Of a stretch of 42,238 nt of DNA, positions 27,306-35,528 are shown piece after piece (the stretch's first letter is position 1; every line of letters starts with the position of its first letter). The notes below the pieces were generated by a model, which was not told where the DNA came from, ran no database searches, and saw only the letters and a program-made list of their open reading frames with translations. This stretch comes from Acidimicrobiia bacterium (lineage in GTDB: Bacteria; Acidobacteriota; Vicinamibacteria; Vicinamibacterales; CAVVIG01), in the NCBI GenBank assembly GCA_016871175.1, contig VFZL01000035.1, positions 1 through 42,238 of the forward strand. The letters are read 5' to 3'. A program made the position numbers and the translations under genes.

Positions 27306-29369
27306 ATGGGTGTCGGTGCTGCCTGCCTTCTCACACCGTTCGCGACGCTGCTGTTCATCGCTCCACTGAGCGCCGCGGCGGTGGCGGCGCCAACCTTCAC
27401 AGCAGACGTCGCACCGTTGCTCGCGACACACTGCGTGACTTGTCACCGGCCGGACGGCGCCGCGCCGTTCTCCCTGCAAACCTTCGAGGAGGTGCGACCA
27501 CGCGCGCGGCAGGTGGCTTCTGCTCTTCGCCGTCGGACGATGCCGCCCTGGAAACCTGCGAATCCGCCCGGGACGTTCCTTGGCGAGCGACGACTGACCG
27601 ACGACGAGATTGCGGTAGTTCAACGATGGGTCGCGCGCGGCGCACCCGAAGGCGACGCGCGGGGTCGGTCTCGATTCGCCGCACCGCCTCTCGATTGGCA
27701 GCTGGGCACGCCGGATCTGGTGCTGCGCCTGCCGTCGCCGTACATGCTCGAGCCGAAGGGGCGCGAGCAAATGCGCAATGTCGTCTTCCCGGTGGGCCTC
27801 ACCGAGACTCGCTACGTCAAAGCGTGGGAGCTCAAGACCACGGCCCCGCGCGTCGTCCATCACGCGACCCTCGTGGTCGATTCGGCCGCGACGGCTCGAA
27901 GGCTCGACGCCGAGGATCCGGCGGTCGGTTATGAGGGGCTCCTCCCCTTGTCCGCGCAGAGCCCCGATGGCTACTTTCTCGGCTGGACACCCGGGCACCG
28001 TCCATCGGTCTCACGGTCGGACCTCGCGTGGCGGTTGATGCCCGGCAGCGATCTGGTGGCGCTGCTGCACCTTCGGCCAATCGAGCGGGCCGAGCGGGTG
28101 GACGTGCAAGTAGGCCTGTACTTCACGGACGCGCCGCCCTCACGCGTGCCGGCGATGATTCGGCTCAATCGACAGGATCTGGACATTCCCGCGAGTGACG
28201 CACAGTTCGTCGCTGTCGATCGCTACACGCTCCCGGTCGACGTCGAGCTGCACGCTGTCCAGCCGCACGCGCATTATCTCGCGCGTCGGATCCGCGGCGT
28301 CGCCAAGCTGCCCGACGGCCGAACGACGACGATCATCGATATTCCGCAGTGGGACTTTCACTGGCAGGACGCTTATCGGTTTCGCGAACCGATCGTGCTG
28401 CCCGCCGGAGCCGAGTTGCTGATGGAGTGGACGTTCGACAACTCGACGGCAAATCGCGCCAACCCGACTCAGCCGCCGCGTCGCGTCACCTACGGTCAGC
28501 GATCGACGGACGAGATGGCGGATCTCTGGCTGCAAGTCGTCCCGCGCGATCCTGCCGCGCTACCGAGTCTGGTCGCACACCTTCGCCGCAAGCTGCTGCC
28601 CCAGCACATCGTCGGTTACCGGATGATGATTCAAGCGGACCGGGACAACGCGGCATTACACGACGATCTGGCGCTTCTCCAGCTGGAGGCGGGCGACCTC
28701 GTCGCCGCGTCGGCGGAGTTCGCGGAGACGGTTCGCATTCGCCCGACGTCGGCCGCCGCGCGCTACAACCTTGGGAATGTGCTGCTGTTGCGCGGCCAGG
28801 CAACTGATGCCGAAGGTCATTTCCGGGCCTCCCTCGCACGCGATCCGACGTATGGCTTGGCTCACCAAGGGCTCGGACTGGCGCTGAGGGCTCAGGGACG
28901 GTTGACCGAGAGTCGGTCGGCGCTCGACGCCGCACTTCGGCTCCTGCCCGATGATGCCGACGTTAACTACAACGTGGGTGTCGTGCAGTCCGCGCTTGGT
29001 CGCTTTGGCCCCGCGATCGAGGCGTTCCGACGCGCGCTGGCCGCGCGTCCCCACTGGGGGGCCGCGCAGACCGAGCTGGCGTGGGCGCTCGCGGTTGCAC
29101 CCGACCCGACGCAGCGCAGCCCAATCGAGGCGCTCACCCTGGCGGAGCAGGCGGCGGCGGGGACACAGCTACTCGATCCGCATGTTCTGGACGTCCTCGC
29201 CGCGGCGCAGGCCGCCGTCGGCCGTTTCGACGCGGCCGCGGCGACGCTGCAAGCGGCGCTGAATGAGGCGACCAGACCAGAACAGGCATCCGGTCGGGCG
29301 GCGATGGCTGCACGGCTCCAACGTTATCAAGCCAGTCGACCGTTCGTGTGGCAGCCCCAAGAACCGTGA
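27306..29369 (+). CDS. heme-c / PHM-type copper monooxygenase with C-terminal TPRs
   Basis: ATG 27306 is chosen because GAGG lies 6 nt upstream; in-frame GTG 27285 and ATG 27300 are alternatives. After a signal peptide (about 1-28) the 687 residues hold a single heme c motif C43-V-T-C-H47. A copper type II monooxygenase module related to peptidylglycine alpha-hydroxylating monooxygenase (PHM) follows. Candidate copper ligands are H185-H186 (RVVHHATL), H254 (VALLHLRP), H320 and H322 (VQPHAHYLAR) and M403 (QRSTDEMADLWLQV), matching the order H107/H108, H172, H242/H244 and M314 of PHM. The C-terminus (about 440-670) has TPR repeats such as AAARYNLGNVLLLRGQ and YGLAHQGLGLALRAQGR. It is probably periplasmic, hydroxylating an unknown substrate with electrons from its own heme. 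Confidence 0.85.
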   Translation: MGVGAACLLTPFATLLFIAPLSAAAVAAPTFTADVAPLLATHCVTCHRPDGAAPFSLQTFEEVRPRARQVASALRRRTMPPWKPANPPGTFLGERRLTDDEIAVVQRWVARGAPEGDARGRSRFAAPPLDWQLGTPDLVLRLPSPYMLEPKGREQMRNVVFPVGLTETRYVKAWELKTTAPRVVHHATLVVDSAATARRLDAEDPAVGYEGLLPLSAQSPDGYFLGWTPGHRPSVSRSDLAWRLMPGSDLVALLHLRPIERAERVDVQVGLYFTDAPPSRVPAMIRLNRQDLDIPASDAQFVAVDRYTLPVDVELHAVQPHAHYLARRIRGVAKLPDGRTTTIIDIPQWDFHWQDAYRFREPIVLPAGAELLMEWTFDNSTANRANPTQPPRRVTYGQRSTDEMADLWLQVVPRDPAALPSLVAHLRRKLLPQHIVGYRMMIQADRDNAALHDDLALLQLEAGDLVAASAEFAETVRIRPTSAAARYNLGNVLLLRGQATDAEGHFRASLARDPTYGLAHQGLGLALRAQGRLTESRSALDAALRLLPDDADVNYNVGVVQSALGRFGPAIEAFRRALAARPHWGAAQTELAWALAVAPDPTQRSPIEALTLAEQAAAGTQLLDPHVLDVLAAAQAAVGRFDAAAATLQAALNEATRPEQASGRAAMAARLQRYQASRPFVWQPQEP

Positions 29370-29390
29370 GACGTCAGCGGTCGACCTCGC

Positions 29391-29396
29391 TATACT
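29391..29396 (+). promoter_or_regulatory. possible -10 box before the PQQ dehydrogenase gene
   Basis: TATACT lies about 47 nt before the ATG at 29443. A weak -35 (GAGACG, 29368-29373) sits 17 nt upstream. It could give the dehydrogenase its own transcript in addition to read-through. Confidence 0.3.
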
Positions 29397-29442
29397 GACG
29401 CGGGCACACACTGTGGCTGGGGTCACCATCTCTGGGGTCAGC

Positions 29443-31452
29443 ATGATGATGCGCGTCGTACTAGGTTCGGCGATTCTTGCGCTCTTGTCCTTCATGGCCG
29501 GTGTCGGCGGTCAGAGCGTATCAGCGACGCTGGGAGCGCAGGCACAGCCACCCGCCTCCGCACGTAACGTTGAATGGCGCTACTACGCCGGCGACTCGGG
29601 CAGCACCAAGTACTCGCCGCTCGACCAGATCACCAAGGAGAACGTCAAGGATCTCCGGATCGCGTGGCGATGGAAGGCAGACAACTTCGGCAGCAGCCCC
29701 GAGTTCAACCTGCAAGCGACTCCACTCATGATCAACGGCGTGTTGTACACCACCGCCGGCACCCGCCGGAACGTGGTCGCGATCGATGCGGCGACGGGTG
29801 AGACGCTGTGGATGTGGCGGTACGACGAAGGGCAGCGCGGCCTCGTGGCGCCGCGCAAGAATCACCGCGGCGTGGCGTACTGGACCGACGGCAAGGGCGA
29901 CGAGCGCATCCTGTACCTGACACCCGGCTACCGCCTCATCGCACTCGACGCAAAGACTGGACGGTCGATCCCCAGCTTCGGGACCAATGGCATGGTCGAT
30001 CTCTACGAAGGACTCGATCGTCCCGCGCCGGAGGACGGCACCATCGGCGCCAGCTCACCGCCGATGGTGGTTCGAGATACCGTCGTGGTCGGGGCGGCGA
30101 TGACCGCGTTCCCACGCAAGGTAGGCAATATCGCGGGTCACGTGCGCGGCTACGACGTGCGCACCGGTCGGCGGAAGTGGATCTTCCACACGATTCCCGC
30201 GCCAGGCGAGTTCGGCAATGACACGTGGGAGAACGATTCGTGGTCGGTGCAGGGCAACACCGCCGTATGGGCGCCCATGTCAGCGGACCAGGAATTGGGC
30301 TACGTTTACCTGCCCGTCGAAACCCCCACCAACGACTTCTACGGTGGTCATCGTCTCGGCAACAACCTGTTTGCCGAGTCGCTCGTCTGCCTCGACGCGA
30401 ACACCGGCAAGCGGATCTGGCACTACCAGCTCGTACACCACGGCGTGTGGGACTACGATACCGTGGCGCCGCCGATTCTCCTGGATCTCACGGTCAACGG
30501 CCGACGGATTCGGGCGGTGGCCCAAGTGACGAAGCAGGCGTTCACGTACGTCTTCGATCGCGTGACGGGCCAGCCGGTGTGGCCCATCGAAGAGCGGCCC
30601 GTGTATCCCTCTGAAGTGCCTGGCGAGCGGCTCTCGCCGACGCAGCCCTTCCCCACCAAACCACCGCCATTCGATCGTCAGGGTGTCTCGCTGGATGATC
30701 TGAATGATCTCACGCCGGAGCTCAAGGCTGAGGCGGTGAAGATGGTGTCGGAGTACAGGATCGGGCCGCTGTACACAGCACCGATCGTCGCTGGCACGAA
30801 CGGGCTGAAGGGCCTTCTCATGCTGCCAGCCGCCACCGGCGGCGCGAACTGGCAAGGCGGCGCAGCCGATCCCGAGACGGGTATGCTGTATGTCTCGTCA
30901 GGGACGCAAATCGGTCCGCTCGCGCTGGTGAACGACCCGAAGCGGTCTGAGCAGAACTACATCAGCGGCGGCGGTGGCGAAGGTGGTGGTGGGCCGCGCC
31001 CTGCCAACGCCGCACCGCGCGTGTTCGGACCGCAAGGGCTCCCCATGGCGAAACCACCATGGGGCCGCATCACGGCCATCGACTTGAACGCGGGCGAGAT
31101 CAAGTGGATGGTCCCGAACGGCGACGCACCGGAGTGGGTGAAGAGCCATTCGGCGCTGAAAGGCGTCCAGCTGCCCAAGACCGGCCGCTACGAGCACTCC
31201 GGCATCATCGTCACGAAGACGTTGGTGTTCGCCGGCGAGGGCTCCGGGCTCTTCGCGGTCCCACCCGGATCCGGTGGGCCGATGTTCCGTGCGTACGACA
31301 AGATGACCGGCGAGGTCATCCACGAATTCAAACTGCCGGCGAATCAGAGCGGCATCCCGATGACCTACATGGTCAACGGACGTCAGTTCATCGTCGTGGC
31401 CGTCGGCGCACAGGGAGTGCCAGCCGAGTTCGTCGCGCTCGCGGTGTCGTGA
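29443..31452 (+). CDS. secreted PQQ-dependent dehydrogenase
   Basis: An eight-bladed propeller quinoprotein that oxidises an alcohol, aldose or similar substrate in the periplasm. The ATG at 29443, first of three consecutive ATGs, follows a GGGG run and opens a signal peptide (about 1-25); the longer open frame upstream overlaps the previous gene and is not protein-like. The 669 residues carry YYAGDSGSTKYSPLDQI, several propeller W-motifs (AIDAATGETLWMWRYDEG, SLVCLDANTGKRIWHYQ) and the catalytic-Asp region HHGVWDYDTVAPP (D337/D339), as in glucose/quinate-type dehydrogenases. There is no heme c motif and no N-terminal membrane bundle, so it must pass electrons to a separate acceptor. A glycine-rich loop (GGGGEGGGG) interrupts a late blade. 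Confidence 0.88.
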   Translation: MMMRVVLGSAILALLSFMAGVGGQSVSATLGAQAQPPASARNVEWRYYAGDSGSTKYSPLDQITKENVKDLRIAWRWKADNFGSSPEFNLQATPLMINGVLYTTAGTRRNVVAIDAATGETLWMWRYDEGQRGLVAPRKNHRGVAYWTDGKGDERILYLTPGYRLIALDAKTGRSIPSFGTNGMVDLYEGLDRPAPEDGTIGASSPPMVVRDTVVVGAAMTAFPRKVGNIAGHVRGYDVRTGRRKWIFHTIPAPGEFGNDTWENDSWSVQGNTAVWAPMSADQELGYVYLPVETPTNDFYGGHRLGNNLFAESLVCLDANTGKRIWHYQLVHHGVWDYDTVAPPILLDLTVNGRRIRAVAQVTKQAFTYVFDRVTGQPVWPIEERPVYPSEVPGERLSPTQPFPTKPPPFDRQGVSLDDLNDLTPELKAEAVKMVSEYRIGPLYTAPIVAGTNGLKGLLMLPAATGGANWQGGAADPETGMLYVSSGTQIGPLALVNDPKRSEQNYISGGGGEGGGGPRPANAAPRVFGPQGLPMAKPPWGRITAIDLNAGEIKWMVPNGDAPEWVKSHSALKGVQLPKTGRYEHSGIIVTKTLVFAGEGSGLFAVPPGSGGPMFRAYDKMTGEVIHEFKLPANQSGIPMTYMVNGRQFIVVAVGAQGVPAEFVALAVS

Positions 31453-31473
31453 CGGCCAGGACTGCTGTGCGAC

Positions 31474-31478
31474 GGAGG
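31474..31478 (+). promoter_or_regulatory. Shine-Dalgarno site deciding the TTG start of the E1 gene
   Basis: GGAGG lies 7 nt before TTG 31486. The alternative GTG at 31492 would leave 13 nt, which is too far. Confidence 0.6.
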
Positions 31479-31485
31479 ACAAGAC

Positions 31486-33843
31486 TTGTCGGTGACCACT
31501 GAGACGGCGAAGCGTCTCGACCTGCTGCGTGCGCTCGAACGGAAGAGCTTGTGGCTTGCGGTCTGGACCATCCACCAGGCTAACCAGGTTCGCCCCAAGC
31601 GGGATCATCTGAAGGTCGGCGGCCATCAGGCCTCGTCCGCGTCGGTGGCCACGCTGATGGCGGCGCTGTACTTCGAGGAGCTGACGCCTCATGATCGCGT
31701 CGCCGTCAAGCCTCACGCCAGCCCAGTCTTCCACGCCATTCAGTACCTGTTCGGACGGCAGTCGCTCGAGGCACTCCAGTCCTTCCGCGCGCTCGGCGGC
31801 GCCCAGGCCTACCCGTCGAGGACAAAAGATGCCGATGACGTGGACTTTTCTACGGGTTCGGTGGGCCTCGGTGTCGCGCTGACCAGTTTCTCCGCGCTCG
31901 TCCAGGACTACGTGCACACCCGGCAGCTCGCGAAGGCGCCTCGTGGACGGATGGTCGCGGTGGTCGGCGACGCGGAACTGGATGAAGGCAACGTCTACGA
32001 AGCGCTCCTGGAGGGCTGGAAGCACGACATCCGGAACGTCTGGTGGGTCATCGACTACAACCGCCAGAGTCTCGACGCGATCGTCTCCGATCGCCTGTTC
32101 CAGCGCCACGACACCATCTTCCGTGACATGGGCTGGCGCGTCGTCACGATGAAGTACGGCCGGAGGATGGAGGAGGCCTTCTCACGCCGCGGCGGCGATG
32201 CGCTCAAGTCATGGATCGACGAGTCCTCCAACGTGCTCTACTCCGCGTTGTCGTTTCAGGGTGGTCAGGCGTGGCGCGCGCAACTCACGTCGGATATTGG
32301 GACGGAGCCTGGGGTCGAAGCCTTGCTGTCGTCGTATGACGACGAGGCACTGCACGCGTTGATGACCAACCTCGGCGGCCACGATCTGGAAACGATTCTG
32401 TCCGCGTTTCGTCAAGTGAAGGACGATCAGCCGACGTGTTTCATCGGTTACACCATCAAGGGCTTCGGGCTCCCGTTTGCCGGGCACAAGGACAACCACG
32501 CCGGGATGATGACGGCCGATCAGATCGACACGCTGAAACGGCGATTCAACATCCAGGCTGGCCAGGAATGGGAACGCTTCGCGGGCCTGGAGGAGATGGC
32601 GTTCGAGCTCGAGGCGTATCTCGCAGCCGCACCGTTTGGACGACGTGTGGAGCGACGCCACACAGCGCCCGGGGTTGCCGTTCCTGCGCGCTTCGACGTG
32701 CCGGCTGGCGGACGGATGTCCACACAAGAGGCGTTCGGCCATGTGCTCGCGGGCATCGCGCGACAGCATCACGACTTGGCCGATCGGATCGTCACGACCG
32801 CGCCTGATGTCACCACGTCGACAAATCTCGGTCCGTGGGTGAATCGCCGCGGCATCTTTTCACATCAGGAGACGCCCCCCGCGCCACCGGCCGCGCAGAT
32901 CGCCTCGCCACAGCAATGGAGACTGACGCCGACCGGTCAACACGTGGAGCTCGGGATCGCTGAGAACAATTTGTTCTTGCTGCTCGCTGCGCTAGGGCTA
33001 TCGCACTCGCTCTTCGGTGCCCGGCTCCTGCCCGTGGGCACGGTGTACGACCCGTTCATCGCACGCGGCCTCGATGCCTTCACGTACGCGTGCTACCAGG
33101 ACGCGCGGTTCATTCTGGCCGGTACGCCGTCTGGTATTACGCTCGCGCCGGAGGGTGGGGCGCACCAGTCGATCTATACGCCACTCATCGGCATCGGCCA
33201 GCCTGGGCTGGCTTCCTATGAGCCCGCGCTCGTGGATGAGATGACGGAGATCCTCCGCTGGAGCTTCGAGCACATCCAGGCCGAAGATGGCGGCGCGGTG
33301 TATGTGCGCCTGTCGACGCGTCCGCTTCCGCAGGTGCAACGAGACATGACCGATGCGCTGCGGCACGACATCATCCAGGGCGGCTACTGGATCGTGCCAC
33401 CCGGCCCGGAAGCCGATCTCGCGATCGCGTGCACGGGAGCCGTGCTCCCCGAAGCCCTGGAGGCGCAGCGCGCGATTGCCGAGGAGCTTCCTGGTACCGG
33501 ATTGCTGGTCATCACGTCGTCAGCCCGCCTGCAACGGGACTGGGTACGGGGTCAGCGGATCGGGACCGTCCGCAAGCGGCGCTCGCACATCGAATCGCTC
33601 CTCCAGCCGCTTTCGCGATCGGCGGGGCTTGTCACCGTACTCGATGGTCACCCTTCGACGCTCACCTGGCTCGGCGCAGTCCGCGGGCATCGCAGCGTCA
33701 ATCTGGGCGTCGACAAGTTCGGACAATCAGGCGACATTCCGGATCTCTACCGGACCTACGGCATCGACACCGCAGCGATCATCGACGCCGCGGCACGCGC
33801 ACGTGTGATGACCTGCCTCTCGGAAACAGGCGATGGCCACTGA
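31486..33843 (+). CDS. aceE: pyruvate dehydrogenase E1 component, AceE-like
   Basis: A thiamine-diphosphate enzyme that decarboxylates pyruvate and acetylates the E2 lipoyl arm in the cytoplasm. The 785 residues form one chain containing both transketolase-type halves. The TPP-binding motif is G161-D-A-E-L-D-E followed by WWVIDYNRQ (N192). FIGYTIKGFGLPFAGHKDNHAG, LGIAENNLFLLLAALGLSH and TLAPEGGAHQSIYTPLIG are typical of homodimeric E1p. It is about 100 residues shorter than E. coli AceE. The start is TTG 31486 with GGAGG at good spacing. The gene overlaps the E2 gene by 11 bp, confirming that the two are coupled; E3 is not in the window. Another 2-oxo acid specificity is possible but less likely. 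Confidence 0.85.
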   Translation: MSVTTETAKRLDLLRALERKSLWLAVWTIHQANQVRPKRDHLKVGGHQASSASVATLMAALYFEELTPHDRVAVKPHASPVFHAIQYLFGRQSLEALQSFRALGGAQAYPSRTKDADDVDFSTGSVGLGVALTSFSALVQDYVHTRQLAKAPRGRMVAVVGDAELDEGNVYEALLEGWKHDIRNVWWVIDYNRQSLDAIVSDRLFQRHDTIFRDMGWRVVTMKYGRRMEEAFSRRGGDALKSWIDESSNVLYSALSFQGGQAWRAQLTSDIGTEPGVEALLSSYDDEALHALMTNLGGHDLETILSAFRQVKDDQPTCFIGYTIKGFGLPFAGHKDNHAGMMTADQIDTLKRRFNIQAGQEWERFAGLEEMAFELEAYLAAAPFGRRVERRHTAPGVAVPARFDVPAGGRMSTQEAFGHVLAGIARQHHDLADRIVTTAPDVTTSTNLGPWVNRRGIFSHQETPPAPPAAQIASPQQWRLTPTGQHVELGIAENNLFLLLAALGLSHSLFGARLLPVGTVYDPFIARGLDAFTYACYQDARFILAGTPSGITLAPEGGAHQSIYTPLIGIGQPGLASYEPALVDEMTEILRWSFEHIQAEDGGAVYVRLSTRPLPQVQRDMTDALRHDIIQGGYWIVPPGPEADLAIACTGAVLPEALEAQRAIAEELPGTGLLVITSSARLQRDWVRGQRIGTVRKRRSHIESLLQPLSRSAGLVTVLDGHPSTLTWLGAVRGHRSVNLGVDKFGQSGDIPDLYRTYGIDTAAIIDAAARARVMTCLSETGDGH

Positions 33844-35110
33844 AACGCCCGTCCGCCTGCCCGATCTCGGCACGGGTGTGCCCGCAGCCAAGCTGATCGC
33901 CTGGCTGAAGCGCGAAGGCGAGTCCGTGACGATCGGCGATCCGATCGCCGAACTCGAGACGGACAAGACGACCGTCGAGATTCCCGCTCCAGCAACAGGC
34001 GTGCTGACGCGGATCCTGGTGCCCGCTGGCACAGAAGAGGTGACGCTCGACGCGCTGCTCGCCTACATCGGCGAGGCGGGCGCGCCCACGGCCATCGTCT
34101 CCTCCGCGCCTGTCTTTGCGCCCGGTCCCGTCTCGACGTCGGCGTCCCCCGTCTCCCCACCCGGCGCCGAGGTCACGCCTGTCGATGTAGGTGCCACGAC
34201 CCAGCTAGCCGCAGGCCCGACGCCCCCGGCATCGCTTTTCGTCCAGCGCATGGCCGAGGCTGCCGGCCTCAGCCTCGGCCATGTGTCGGGCTCAGGCGCA
34301 CAAGGCCGCGTAACGCGGCTCGACCTCGAGGCCGCGATCGGCAGCGGGCCTCGGGCTGCTCGGCGGCCTGAGTCATCGGTCAGCTCCGCGTCGGCTCCGA
34401 CATCGACAATGCTCGCCGCTGCCCCTCCGGATCTCGGCCCGCCACAACCCCTGTCGGCGCTCCGCCGAGTGACCGGCGAGCGGCTCACGCTCGCGAAGCA
34501 GACCATTCCGCACTTCTACCTGCGGACCGAGTGCCACATGGACCATGTGGCGCACGCGCGGCGGGAGTTCAACGCGCGCAACGAAGCCCACCTATCGTTT
34601 ACGGCGCTCGTCGTGCGGGCCGCGGCCTTGGCGCTCCGAGACGTGCCGGCAGCGAACACGTGGTGGCTCGACGGAAAAGTCCGTGCGTGCGCCTCCGTGG
34701 ACGTGGCGGTCGCGGTGATGACGTCGGCAGGACTGATCGCGCCGGTTGTCCGACGCGCAGACGAGCGCTCGGTGGCCGCCACGGCTCAGGAACTGGATGC
34801 CCTCGCTGCGCGGGCGCGGGCCGGCAAGCTGTTGCCCGACGAGTACGCGAACGGATCGTGCACAGTCTCAAACCTCGGGATGTACGGGGTGACGGGGCTG
34901 TACCCCATCATCAATCCCCCCCAGACATGCATCCTCGGCGTAGGTGCTGTCGAGGAGCGCGCCATCGCCAAAGACGGCGCCGTCGTCGCCGGTCTCATGA
35001 TGACGGCGACCCTGTCCGCCGATCATCGGGCGATTGATGGCGCTGCTGGTGCCGAGTTCCTCGCTGCGTTCAAACGACGTATCGAGGATCCGTGGCGCTT
35101 GGCGTTCTGA
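33833..35110 (+). CDS. dihydrolipoamide acyltransferase, E2 of the 2-oxo acid dehydrogenase complex
   Basis: The core acyltransferase that moves the acetyl group from the lipoyl arm to CoA. The 425 residues show one lipoyl domain (about 4-78) with the modified lysine K45 in ELETDKTTVEI, an Ala/Pro/Val linker, a peripheral subunit-binding domain (VQRMAEAAGLSLGHVSGSGAQGRV split over about 136-165) and the catalytic domain. The active-site H398 and D402 are in SADHRAIDGA. A Pro/Ala-rich second linker follows the binding domain. The ATG at 33833 lies inside the end of the E1 gene, so translation is coupled. With an AceE-type E1 upstream it is probably the acetyltransferase of a pyruvate dehydrogenase. 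Confidence 0.92.
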   Translation: MATETPVRLPDLGTGVPAAKLIAWLKREGESVTIGDPIAELETDKTTVEIPAPATGVLTRILVPAGTEEVTLDALLAYIGEAGAPTAIVSSAPVFAPGPVSTSASPVSPPGAEVTPVDVGATTQLAAGPTPPASLFVQRMAEAAGLSLGHVSGSGAQGRVTRLDLEAAIGSGPRAARRPESSVSSASAPTSTMLAAAPPDLGPPQPLSALRRVTGERLTLAKQTIPHFYLRTECHMDHVAHARREFNARNEAHLSFTALVVRAAALALRDVPAANTWWLDGKVRACASVDVAVAVMTSAGLIAPVVRRADERSVAATAQELDALAARARAGKLLPDEYANGSCTVSNLGMYGVTGLYPIINPPQTCILGVGAVEERAIAKDGAVVAGLMMTATLSADHRAIDGAAGAEFLAAFKRRIEDPWRLAF

Positions 35111-35114
35111 TCAT

Positions 35115-35143
35115 CCGATCCGCTCACTGCCCCCTGCGATCGG
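35115..35143 (+). terminator. possible hairpin after the E2 gene
   Basis: CCGATCcGC (35115-35123) pairs with GCGATCGG (35136-35143), 8 bp with one bulge and a 12-nt loop, starting 5 nt after the E2 stop. No U-tract is present. Confidence 0.3.
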
Positions 35144-35245
35144 CCGCGCTCTTGCGCACTTTTCGCCCCACGTGCGGCCTGTGTGAAAGGGTCTTGGTGT
35201 GCGCGTGCGACTCTGCCAGTCATGGCCCGTGCGCCGGAAGCGTTG

Positions 35246-35528
35246 ATGGTTTCCTCGGTCTTGCAGGACTGGAGTCCCGCGGGTACGCCTGGATCCCAAC
35301 CGCCGCAGACGGCTACAACCTCGCAGTCGAGGCGCGCAGCACCGGCGCGACGGCCCCGGAAGTGGTGAGCGCGATCGGCTACGGCGTCACAGAGAGTACT
35401 GGTGCTGGCGCTGTGATGACAGGCGTGACGCTGTCAGCGGACATGCAGGGATCGCAGGTGTTCGGCACAGCCGTCACATGGACAGCCGTCGGCAGCGGCG
35501 GCAGCGGATCGTATGAGTCTCGCGCGCC
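35246..35528 (+). pseudogene. frameshifted fragment of a repeat-domain exoprotein
   Basis: Two plus-strand frames together give one recognisable repeat unit of large secreted Acidobacteriota proteins with Ig-like/bacterial-surface repeats. The first reads VLQDWSPAG (to about 35285). The second reads YAWIPTAADGYNLAVEARS, then VVSAIGYGV and GTAVTWTAVGSGGSGSYE. Normally QDWSP...YTWTPT...YNL runs in one frame, so about two bases are missing near 35285. There is no start, no signal peptide and no further repeats, and the fragment runs into the end of the TonB receptor gene on the other strand. Confidence 0.5.

Noticed and set aside
31486-33843. Transketolase or DXP synthase in place of pyruvate dehydrogenase E1
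   Set aside because: The 11-bp overlap with an E2 gene and AceE-type motifs (GDAELDE, KDNHAG) favour E1 of a 2-oxo acid dehydrogenase complex.
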